64,000 bases of DNA from Panulirus ornatus. Taxonomy: Eukaryota > Arthropoda > Malacostraca > Decapoda > Palinuridae. The first letter of the stretch is position 1. The number at the start of each line of letters is the position of its first letter. The position numbers and the translations under genes were made by a program. Of this stretch, positions 1 through 12,000 are shown piece after piece. The stretch spans positions 4,163,587-4,227,586 of the forward strand of contig NC_092262.1 in the NCBI RefSeq assembly GCF_036320965.1, in the 5' to 3' direction. A model generated the notes under the pieces. That model ran no database searches and was not told the DNA's origin. It saw only the letters and a list, made by a program, of their open reading frames with translations.

Positions 1-3000
1 ATGAAAAGGCATCTCGTAGGAAAGGGAGTCATGTGAGAAGTCTGTACATTTGAAGATTTACCTCAGTATAGATCGTACAAGACAAGACTGCTGCAGTAGC
101 ATTCAGGAATAAAGGCCTTGTTGGTCTTGGAGATAGCAGATCATATTTTCTATTTGCTTCTTGTCCAGTTTGTAGTGTACTTGCAGAGAAGACCAAAGAC
201 TCTAGCTTGTGAAGATAATCAGGGTGTCACAATGCTTACTTTTTACTCTATAACTGAGGGATTTTCACCAAAATAGGGTGAACATTTCTGTCTTGATTTG
301 TGTCTTCCATGACTAAACAGAAGATAAAGGTGTAAATTGGATCTAGTCCTCAGTACATAAATGTTCCATTATGGTTCTGAAGTGTAATTGCAAAAGGTTA
401 TCAGGTATTCAGAGCTTCTTAAGGTGATAGTGAAACTAACTTGTTTTCATTCTAGATTGAAAATAAGACCTAGAACTTGGTGTTCAGGGTGGGTATGGTG
501 ATCTCATAGTAGTGGATAAACTTGCAACAACCAGCATTGCTTGAGCTAAGTCCCATCAAATTGCAGCTTAAAGTTATTTTGGTAAATTGATCTACAAATC
601 AGTTTAGGCTGAAGAGATCGATAATACTATCTAGCTTTGTCAGGTAACTTAGCAGGGACATTGGTTTCCTACTTCATTTAAAGGATCAGAAGCTACTGGA
701 AAGTTATTCTTATGTGGACTAAAGTTCTTAATCTGTGACTCATAATTTCAGCCATTTTTTTATTATATTGATGCATATTCTTTTTCTTCTGATAAAAGAA
801 TCTGTTGACATGGTACATCTGATCTTTTATAAAAGAAATGGAATAACTTCGGTTTTGCTTCTGGTAGTATCAATATTTTATACACTTTAAACAGTATTAT
901 GGGCATTTTACATGTATAGTTTATTTGTCATGTCCATGTCAAAAAAGTATATTCTTAATTGTTGTGTTGAAAGACTACTTAAAACTACAGGTATTCAAAG
1001 CCAAAGTGTGAAATTTGAAGCCATATTACACTGCTGTATTTCTTCTAATTTTTTGTACAACTTCCAGATATATGAAAGAAGATTGTAAATAATGTGGAAG
1101 TCTGTTACATATGCTTATTAAGAATATGAATAATATATTCATCCCCACCATATGTAACAATTAAAAGCTAATATAAATCAGTCTGAAATAGTTGTACAAT
1201 AGGTTATGGTAAATATGGCCATGGAATATATCCTTCAGTGTGTCTCAAGAATTATGACACGGTGCTCTAGCAATGGCCTCCTTGTTGAATATATAGCATT
1301 CAGATGGTATCCCACCCCCTTGAGGCCGTAAGCAACATACTGTCCACAAATGTACGAGAACTTTTGTGTGTAAGTGTTGTAAAGCATACTATTTGTTTCT
1401 GTGTTACCAGCGACTTGGAAATTTGACAGTGGTACATATGTGGCAAGTATTTCAGACAAGTAATTAAGCAGGTACTTTAAGTCGGCCACTTCTATTTAGT
1501 TTCATACTGTCGATGATGGGTCCTGCAAAGAAATCTTGGGAACCTGCCGGCATCATTGCGTGCAATCCTCTAGAACTGTAAGTAGGCTTTTGTACTCTTT
1601 TGTAAATGCCTTTCATTAGATAGTTATTTTTATTCTAATCAATACCTTTTGCACAGGACAGATTTCAGACTGTTAGGTGCTTGTCACACATTTAGCTCTT
1701 AAAGTGTGTCAATCAAATATGGTTAGTCATGGTAATCATATTGTGCTCTTCATTGTATGGATGTGGATGATCACTTCAGTTAAACTAATTCAGCTAATTA
1801 TTGCCATTGTTCAGAACATCATTGTCATTATCTCATAAGTTTTGAACACCAATTAGGAATAATGTTTTTCTTCCAGTGAGTTATGTTAGTGTTTTTGCAT
1901 ATGCATGTTACACAATGAACAGTTGAATAGTGGGAGTGTACATATGTAATGTGTGAGAGATTTAGACAATGTTATGCATGGGAATAAGAATGCAATTATG
2001 ACTGAATGTTTAGCTTGTAGAATTTTTTTTTTTAAAGTGGCATTTTGTTAATAAAACATACATGACAAGCTAAAATGAAGAGCAAGTTTTACTTGTAGTA
2101 GAATTATAATTGTCTTTTCAGTTCCAGCTTTGCATTTTTTTTGGAGGTATGTAGAAATTTATTTTGAATCATTATCAAACTTTTGTGAAGTTTTCCCATA
2201 AAATCCATACTTTACCATTTAGGTCACAGCTTTTTGAAGAGCATAAACAGGTTTGAAATGAAACTGTTTGTAAACAGTATTAAATGAACTATGTATTGTA
2301 AGATCAAAATAGGCATAAAAATTTTTGTATGAGTGCACTTGCTGGCTCTCATGATAAAGAGTGCATCAGAGCCAGTGAACACTTGCAGGATATAGAGCAC
2401 AATTTTATCATGTGAGGCACAGAAATTTTTCCATTTTCACACGTGAATCCAGTATTAATGAATAGAATGAGTTACTTCCATTTTATTAAGAAATGTGTAT
2501 ATTAAGTGAATGTGAAGATGACTCTTAATTGTTATTTCAGTTTATCCATTTTCATAAGAAGTTCATCAAGAAATGCTCATTTGATATGGTAAATGATATA
2601 CTTTCAAGGTTAAAATAGAAAAAAGCTAATATCCTGTACACTGTCTCCCTCTTCCTTGGGGTAGCGCCTTCCAAATATGAAGACTTTGCATAGTCTGGGG
2701 CCTTAACTTACAGACTCTTTGGCTTTATTTTCTGCCATAGTGAAAAATATCCTGCCAGCCATGCCTGGCCATTTAATGGATGGATGGATCATATTCCTTG
2801 TACCGTGTTGTCCCATCCATAAGACCTTAAAAGTGATTTCATGATTGTTGGAAAGACTGGATATTGAAAAGTCTGTGTGTACCCCTCACTTATTTTCTGT
2901 GAACGAATGATGTGGGTCAAAACCATTTTATATGTATTGGTCTTTGGATATTTTGATTATGTAAATGGCATCCAGTTCTTCATTTCTCAGTCGTAAAACT

Positions 3001-5300
3001 GTTTTGTTTAAGCTAAATTTTGGCTGTGGCTGAGAAGATTTTGATTGAAAACTCAACATATTCTTTCAAAATCTGGCATTTTTTGTACTTTGTTGAGAAG
3101 TGAGAACTTGTTATTTAAAACTAATCATGTTTTTCATTTGTACCAAAAGTGAAATGTGGAACAGTTTTGGGTATCTTTATTTTAAATGATATATCAACTT
3201 AACAGCAAGATTGAAATGACAAATAATGTTTTTTGTATATGATATTATTGCTTAAATTGAAATACATTTCAAATTTTGTTGCTGTCTACTGACACTTTAA
3301 TAAATGCTAGAAACAGTCAGGATTCGTTTAATGTATTTAGTAAATCTTACTGTTCTTCTGGGTTTTAGTCTTTTTAAATGTGCCTTTCTTTGGCATGATT
3401 CATTAACTCAAAATAGAGTGATTTGTGTGTTGTATGTGCCAGTGAGCTAAATTTATATAAGACATTCAGACTCTCATTTGTTTTTTAAAAGTGAAAGGCT
3501 TTTTGTTTCCATCATGAAGTATTTCTTATGATTGTACATTATTTCTGATGTAGCATAATCAGTTTTCCTGTCTTGCTGAATTGAGTTTATCAAAAAACTG
3601 TCCATTATCAGAAGTTACATATCATTTCAAAAAAAAAAAAATGAAAAGTACTCATGTGATATATTTTTGAATGAATGCATAATTGTGTACAGGGAGTAAA
3701 TGTGATTAAACCCTAATGTCGTGTATGGTGAGTGTCTGGATGTGTGCGGGCAAAGATGACCGTTGATTGTGTGCAATAAAGGGACATGTATAGAAGTTTT
3801 GATCTGGTTGTGAATGACATGAATGGGTGCAGCCTTAGCTTGTACTACTACCACATGACCAGCCACTATCTGTGATAAACGGCAGGGCGCCACGCTCGGC
3901 CTTCATGTCATGGCTCAGTCTCAATAAACTTAAGTCACAGTCCACTTTGGTTTTGTTAATTTTCTTTAACATTTATCTCCACCATGAGGTCTTGATATTG
4001 AGCCCTGATAATGCAACATATTTGAAAAACTGATATATATCCCCATGATGTTTAGAACAGGAAAGCTATTGCCTCCATTATCAGTATGGGTATAGATGTA
4101 TAAAGATGGCTGCAGACCCATAAAAGAAAATGAAGTTACCTGAATAAATTAATAGAAAAATATGTAAATACAATTCATACATATAAATATATAGAATGTA
4201 TGTATGTATATGAATTACAATTCGCAAAGCCCATTTTATGAGGTTCTTGCAGATTCAAAGCAGCTCTGATTAAGAGTGGAGCAGTGATGAACTTCTGGGG
4301 TGACGTGCTTAACAAGACTCTGCTTAATTTTGTTCATTGACAAGACACAATCATGTGCAAGATGCAGGCGCTCCAGTAACACATGTATAACTTTTCGTAA
4401 ATGCAGTGTCTGTAGCCAAAGGCATTTTGGTATTCAGGTAAGAGTTCCAAAAATGTTTAATCTTTAGAATAGCAATGTGCAGCATTTGAGATTTGACGTA
4501 TTTTGGAAATGCCAGTATGAGCCACATTGTAGTTTGGACCTGTTGTCCCCATAATAGTTTAGAGTGCCATTTTTATCAAGAATAAACCTTGATATAATGA
4601 TCCTTAGTTTGGTTAAAGATGTCAACAGTCATAACTTGGGATGGACATAATATATCAAGACTCAAGTTCGATTGCAAGTGTCATGTTTCTGTTATTCCCA
4701 CCATGAATATCTAAAGGTCCTCGAGGTATGGATTTTTTGTGTAATCGATACTGAAGGTCTGAGAGGGTTGATTGTATTATTGATCTAATTGCAAATTTCA
4801 TATTCTGGAAAATGCATGATTTTAAGAATTGTGTCAAAATGTATGAAGAACAGTAAGCTGATAAATTTGTTTACTGAAATTACCTTGGGAAAATTCAGCG
4901 GTAATCTAACTTGTTACAGTCCTTCAGTATTCATATTGCGTTCTTTAAATGAAATAATTGAAATTTGAAGAGAAAGCATGTATACATCTCTAAATGTTCC
5001 CTTTGCGGAAACCCAAAAATAGATTCAGAAAATCATGAGTGAGGAATTACAGCATTATCAGTCTTATAGTGAAAACCATTTAATGATAATATTTCAGGAC
5101 CACTCAAGTGAAATTACATATTTTACGAGTCTTTCATAAGTCAACAATCTGATCATTTATTATTTTTAGTGATTTTTTTGCTGCATTTCTTTAACATATG
5201 TTTAAGCATTTAGTAATTTATTCGTGTGTATAACTGGACTTTCGCATCGTATTTACATATTTGATATAATTCAGAAAAATGTTGGTTTGTGTCGTAATGT
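1..5300. other. AT-rich non-coding stretch, no gene seen
   Basis: No open frame with protein-like composition and no exon-like match on either strand. The texture (AT-rich, few repeats, AATAAA near 3298, 3773 and 3923) would suit the long 3' UTR of an upstream gene or plain intergenic DNA; the sequence does not decide. A T-rich segment around 2640-2780 (TTGGGGTAGCGCC) may be an old repeat. Confidence 0.5.
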
Positions 5301-5334
5301 TCATTAAGTCCGAAAATGAACTTGCGGAGTGAAC

Positions 5335-5409
5335 ATGGCGTCCATAGCAACTAAGATGGCGTCCTTAGCAACCATGAAAGATAACCGAGATGCTAAAAGT
5401 ACTTTTTAA
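5335..5409 (+). promoter_or_regulatory. Tandem 21-bp duplication with YY1-like and RFX-like motifs; 24-codon ORF
   Basis: Two adjacent 21-bp units read ATGGCGTCCATAGCAAC and ATGGCGTCCTTAGCAAC plus four bases each. AAGATGGCG resembles a YY1 site and CCTTAGCAAC an RFX X-box half. An ATG at 5335 opens a 24-residue frame that stops at 5409. It may be a promoter or first-exon fragment of an unseen gene, or chance. Confidence 0.35.
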
Positions 5410-8400
5410 AGACCCCAAATATTGTACGTGATATAATTTATACCATTAGATCAGAGAACGTGGTATCTCTGACTCATTTGAATTTAATTCTTTGAAGTAG
5501 TTTACGTCTAATTTCACCAGAATAGCTCTATTTCTTGTAAATAATTCTTCAAGAAAGTGATATGTAGTAAGGTTCTACATGGTGCTACAACTGGGATCAA
5601 TATTGAGCGTTGTAGCCGCTGGCAATATTAGTTTTCTGACAAGAAACCTCTTGATCGGCAGCGTGTGAGATTCTGACAAAGCCCATGGAACAAAAATGTC
5701 TTTAGAATTTTGTTCCATTCATAGTTAGGCCATTAGAGAATAATTATACCCGTGATCCGGTCATTAGAGAGACGAAACATAAGGCGTTTAGCAAATGACC
5801 ATATGTAGTTTAGTACGCTACAAACCTTCTCGTATGTATTACTTCAATATATTTTCATGTGCGTAGTTACGTATTGGTTTGGCCCTCATGTAATCACTTC
5901 TCTTAAATCTTATTTTGCTATCGTGATATTAGTCGTAGAATTTCAATCTATTCGTATATTTTTTTCTTGCAAGCTTTCTCTTTAACGCTAATACATCCGT
6001 TGCTAAATCATATAAGAATTAAACGCATATTGTGATGGTGTTATCTTTAAATAATTATAGTCAAAGACAGTTTACATTTTCATTTGGGATTCAGACAATG
6101 TCTGTCCAGCAGGACATAAATAAAGATATTTACCTTACAAGTTTAACACGAACTTGTTATATTCTCTTAAGTTACTATGGCCACACAACATGTACGACAA
6201 GATAATGCAGCGTCTGAAAATATCTTTTTAAGAAAATAAGAAGTAAGATAATAAGAAGAGAAACACAATTAGGAAGAGGCTACTCCTGGACCAGTGCTCA
6301 ACCAGATCATACCGCACTTAGTTTTTCGAATCGTTTTCATTTAAAGAAAATGTTACGTCACAAGTATATTTTACTTAACTGTGCCTGAATGAATATATTA
6401 TCAGACACGATGAGTAGATTTGCTGAAACGTGATGTGTTCAAATGTAAAATAGGATAAAATACATGAGAACAAGACTTTACCTAACCTTCCGATGTTTAC
6501 GAGATGTTAGTCGTTTTTTAATAGTTTTCTGGTAAAATACTATTATATTACAATGATATCCTATTCATACTGTGCTTGATATAATGCATTCACGGAAATG
6601 TAATATATTTTTGCTGAAATGCCGTACGTACCACAGTGGATTATAGGATAAAATCATGAAAATAATCGACTTTTCGCTCGCTTTCTTTCTGTTCAAACAC
6701 GTCGCCGTCATCGCTTTCCGAGTGATTTTCAATTAAAAGAAAACTTGTATCACAATCATTTTCTATCCTAATTGATTTAAATGAATACTTGAATGGAAAT
6801 GTACAATGTTTTTGCTGTAACTACCTGCCTTTTAGTGTAAAATGTGTTGATATATGGTAATTTACCTTCGGCGCTCTGTGTTTCAGGCTCGACAACCCTC
6901 AATATATAAGTGGTAAAATGGTTTTGATGAGGATTTTCTGAAATGTTATATATCCCGTGAAGTATGGTACTTTATTACCCTAATTTGTTGTTCCATTACC
7001 CTAAAAAAAGATTTGGGTCAACCCATACACGAGGCATATCACAAATGATTTCTTGGTCGAAAATCAAGGGTCGACCTGTACACGAGGTAGATTTATAGAC
7101 GAGTATATACGGTAGGTCACTTTCTTGCACTTATTTCATGCATCTAATATTCCCTTCTGAACCTTACGCATCTCCCAACCATTCGTCAATTTCTCTAATA
7201 ATTCTGCTTTCTGTCAGTTGGAGATAAAATGACAATCGAATGTACAAAAGTCCATTTTTTCTTACCTAGTCTGCAATTATCAATGTATTATCAATAGGTA
7301 TGTTTATATATCGTCTGTATTCTGGTCTACTGTTTTCACTATATTTACAAATGCATTTATCTACGTAGATAAGGGGTACTTTAAATGAAGTTTTCTCATT
7401 AATAGTTTAATTACGTTTGTAAAAGAATTCATCTAAACTCTCATACCGTAGTATTAGAACAGTAAGATGGTCAGAAAGTGAAAATCAAGAACCACTCGAG
7501 GGAGAATTGAAATATGTAACAATTTTGGATGATTTATGGCAACGGGCTCGAAAAGGTGTTCATTGCATATAACTAATAATGACATATCTATCTTATATAT
7601 TTTATCTTGCTTCTCGTTAACCCATATTATAGGTTCCCCAAACACTAATTTATATAATGTCATTACGTTATAAGCCGACCCTGAACTGTATTATATTACG
7701 TTGTTTACGAACTGCATTATGTACTGCCTATCACTGATCTTTATAATTCATTAATTATTCTGAATGAGTTTCATGTCTTAGTAATCACCTACTCATATAT
7801 CATATATCTCATGTTAATAAGTTTCATTTCTTACCAAAATATGTCTCCGTGATGGGGTTCCAGAATGACAATAGTGTTATTTCGTTGCTATTATTATGGC
7901 ACAAAGTTGTCTATAGAAGTTATATATATAATTTGATGAGACTGCTTGTAGAACTATGTTGCTTATAATATCAATTAATCTGTTGAGTTCACATGGATAA
8001 GGGAATTTTCTTCTATAATCACCATTTACCGATAGATTGATAGACCTCATACAACCATCTGTTTGGTCACACGTATTCTGGGTTGTATTGCCACACTAAC
8101 AGTCCACGTGGGAGGAAAGGTGAGTCTGGGATACAATGCAACACCACTCTGGGATATTGATCCCAAAAGATGGGACTGAATTACTCCCAAAGTAATTAGA
8201 GAGGAAGGTGAATTAATTCAGACCCCCAGGTCGTGTTTGTCTATCCCTGGCCTTCAAAAAACTCTTAATTTCTTCCTAACTTTAAAGCTAAGATAATTTT
8301 CCAATAACATACACGAGTGTAAGAGTGATTCCTAGTACCGTTCATGTAGATAATTATGAAATTAAGATTGGATTTAATGAGAGCTTTATCGTCTTAATTG

Positions 8401-8495
8401 TAAGGTCGTTAGAAGAGGAAAAGCATAGACGTCCCAAGGTAAATATACTGGCTGAGACATAGATGATAGTTAGCTCGATAGATGACATTTGACGT
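5410..8495. other. AT-rich intergenic stretch upstream of SCYL3
   Basis: No gene, RNA gene or clear repeat was recognised. Composition is uniform and AT-rich with short (TA)n runs only. It separates the motif cluster at 5335 from the SCYL3 promoter. Confidence 0.5.
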
Positions 8496-8519
8496 TGATT
8501 AATGATTTATTAAATGTAT

Positions 8520-8775
8520 TTGTAGTGATTTATGATGGTGGCGGCGGCCTGGCGTTGGCAACACTGGGTGGGCGGCTCGTGGGCCCCCCCCCCAGACCTG
8601 ACCCACCCCACCCGACCCCCCACCTGACGTAAACATACTCTGTCTACCACAAACATCAACAGCCTCTACCACAGCAACCAGCCACTCTACCACACCAGCA
8701 GCAGCAGCAGCCTCTCTCTACCACATTTCCCGTCGTGTTGGCTGGGATATATGTGAGTGTGGCGTGTGTCCAGCC
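8520..8775 (+). promoter_or_regulatory. Probable SCYL3 promoter / 5' UTR, C-rich
   Basis: The 250 bases before the start codon are GC-rich against an AT-rich background. They hold GATGGTGGCGGCGGCC, a C run, TGACGTAAACA (CRE-like half site with a forkhead-type match) and a (CAG)n run at about 8696-8712. No TATA box is evident. The transcription start is not determined. Confidence 0.45.
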
Positions 8776-8832
8776 ATGGGCAACACTGACAGTGCACTGG
8801 GACACCTGGAGGTGGAGAGGGAGAATGGCTCC
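8776..8832 (+). CDS. SCYL3: SCYL3 exon 1 (residues 1-19)
   Basis: The start ATG at 8776 sits in CAGCCATGG, a good Kozak context, and gives MGNTDSALGHLEV. The exon ends in phase 0 at the donor GTAAGT (8833). The Gly-2 and Ser-6 pattern fits N-myristoylation, known for this protein in vertebrates. An in-frame non-ATG extension upstream is not needed. Confidence 0.85.
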
Positions 8833-8996
8833 GTAAGTTATTATTATATTATTATCTTAATGTCCTGCTGTGGGGACGGGTGGGATGTCTCATATCCCAT
8901 AAATGTCTGGGACAGAAGTGTTCTCAGGGGTTGTATTGGTGTATTGATCGTAATTATATGGGAAAAATTTGTCGTTTGTGGGTTCGTCACTTTATA

Positions 8997-9027
<31 letters not shown>

Positions 9028-12000
9028 ATATATATATATCGGTATGAGATTGGAGGTGAATAGGTTATCCCAGGGATGTTGGATCCCAGGTAATATATCT
9101 TGGGAATGTTTATATCCCAGAGGGACTTTGCGATCTATGAACATTTTGGGAGTTGTGGGATAACTTAAGAAAATATGATAAACCTAGTTTATCATAGCAT
9201 GATATAACCTAACCCACCAAAATCTAACATATAAACATTTGTGAATGTGTATTACTCCCTCCCTAGTGGTCGATTCCTGGCTTTCTGGGTAGGATATTGC
9301 TAGAAATGTAACTTTCCAATGTAATTAACCTTGTTTTGCAATGATATTATACTGTGTGAAGAATACATGTAGAATGCTGGGACGTGATTGTTATAATGCT
9401 TTTTTGTTACGGCAAAAAATAGCTCAGCAGTGGGGAGGGCTGGTAGGAAATATATGGTTGAACGCTGTTTAGTAGATGAAGCAATTTTAGAAATTATTAG
9501 AATCTAAGAGAACTTCCCCAAAATTCTAACAGCTGTTATTTACCACATTTTTAGATTTATTTGGTAATTGTGGTTCGTATAATCTGCCTTGTTTAATATA
9601 CTGTAGATGTGCGTAAACAAGTGGCCATCCGAAAGAAGACTTTTATGATCATTTCCACCAGAGTTAATATATACATATATTTTTTGATACATTTTTTATG
9701 ACAAAATTGTTTAGAAAATTACTTTGTGAGCTCTTAGATGAGAATGCTTCAAAGAAAATCTTTTTCCACACACACACGTTTCACCATTTAGGGATGCAGA
9801 CAGTGTTAGAGACAAGTGTTAGCCATGTCAACAAAAACAGTAAAAATTGATATAGGTCTTGCCCCTGGGGAAATTTAGGTGATGTTTCCCAAGGTTCTGT
9901 TAATTTCTCAAAGTATTTCCCTCACTTATTAAGTAATCCCTTATTATTCTTAAATCTGTTATATCCCTCCCCACTATCAAGTTACTTATTATCACGCAAG
10001 GAAATGAATTCATTGTACTAGTCACACTTCAGTCTTATTCTCCATGCAATATACCACCATTGTAAAACAGATGTTTCTGGCAACTTTGAACAACAACTTT
10101 CAGGTTGAACCTATACGGTGCACATGGACGGCACCAGCTTTGCCTGTTACCATAATTAGTTTTTCACCAACATCTCAGTTTTCATAACACTTGTGGAACC
10201 AGAATACCCAAGGGAATTAGATGGGGGTCTAGTTAGTCCTTCAGGGAATTAGGAAAGTCAGTATCTGAAACAGGGATTGTTCCAAGGAATATTCCATTAC
10301 CAGTAAATTCTGTAAACCTTAGTAAACCGTCTTGCCAGTTTACCCAACCTTGTGAGGCACCATTTAAAATCTATTATCTCATGAGTTACCTGGCTTTGAC
10401 AGAGAACTGATAGCACTTTTTAACCAGTTGACTATCTAAGGTTTGTAGTGTATGCTTATTGCCTCAGCCTTTAATCCTAGAAATGTTAATAAACTGTCGT
10501 ACTGTATGCCGTTGAGATTTCTAAGTTGCAGCCATTATAGCCAGCATGTCATGGACAGTGAAACCTTGGCATGATGCTTAAGTATGTAAATCTTTATGTG
10601 CCACTGTTGTTTAAATCTAGGGCATCCCCAGTGGCTCGAATGCACGTTTCTCTGTCTAAATTCAGTTGTTTTTGTAGTTTGGTTATTCTTCAAATATTTT
10701 CCCACAAAGTCTTGGATACTTACATTGAGTATCAGTGTGGGGTGTACTGTCTTCCTGCAACAGTGATCCGTGGGTGATTGAGTTTTAAAATTTTTTTTGG
10801 GGGGGAATTCATTAGAGATGCAGTTGATGTATTGGATCTATATATGGCCTATTCACATATTGGTGATATAGTTTCTTCCTTATCCCCCATAAAATGTGCA
10901 TGTATATGATGACAGTACTTAGATGGTTAAGTAATATTCCCTCATCTTATTAAAGTTACAACTTTATCATATCTTGTAGTAGATAATGTAAAGAATTGTT
11001 ATTGGCAATGACCTGTTAGTACACTTTTGAAACAGTCAGAATAATAAGCTGTGTTTCAGGTTTATGAAGATTGGACAATGGCCCCCGGGGATTTAGAGGG
11101 AGTACCGGTAACTGTGTTCTCTGCCGCTCACCCTCCATCCTCTCGCAAGCGGCCATATATTGAAAGAGCTTTACAGGTGATGGGACTTAAGTGCTGTGTA
11201 TGTTGTATGTAAGCTGTTATATTTTCTATTATTTTGAGGTTGTTTGTTAGTCTTTTAGCGGTTGAATGTACCTGATCTCCCTCATGGGATTGGGAATGGA
11301 TCTGATGATGGTGGATGTGCTAATAAAGTTTAGCATAGTGAACCCTTCTCTTAGCACAATGGTAATTTTCATTGCGGTTTTTACATACAGATTTATAAAT
11401 GATTCAGTGCTGTGAAGTGTGGCTCCTTTTGTACCACATTATTGGAAACTATTTGTGTACACATTGATGTATATCATTCATAACTAACTTACCAACAGGC
11501 ACAGTTTATGATGTATATTTTAGAAAATTATAAAGTACCATTAGGCAGTTCTATGACCTCATGATGTAAATTGTGTTAAGCCATTAGGGTGTAACTGGGT
11601 AATATATCAAGCAAGGGATTGGAATCTTAGTATGGGGAAGAAGGTCAGACAAAGATACATCAGCGCAGAATAAGCCATGTACCCTGTGCTGTTTGGATGG
11701 AAATCTTTGTAAGTTACAGTTGTGATAAGTGGTATTAAGTAACATTAAGTAATTATCATTTACTGTAGTTAGAGTAAGGTTGTCCAGTCATACACATTTT
11801 TCCCTTTGCCTTTAATGAAAAGAGATTACTGCAGAACAGTTACCCTTGAACTTGGGTACTCATAAGCTACCGAAATATGTTCATTATGAGGACTAGGAAT
11901 TTTACAAGATCAGAATATAGTACGACCAGACTTTAAAGAATATGCTTGATCTTTAAAGCATATCAAAAACTCTTCGTACTTTTTCTTTGTGGAATATGGC

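Noticed and set aside
8499..8693. Minus-strand 64-codon frame over the SCYL3 promoter as a divergent gene
   Set aside because: Gly-rich translation of the C-rich promoter strand with no homology; the region is better read as promoter/5' UTR.
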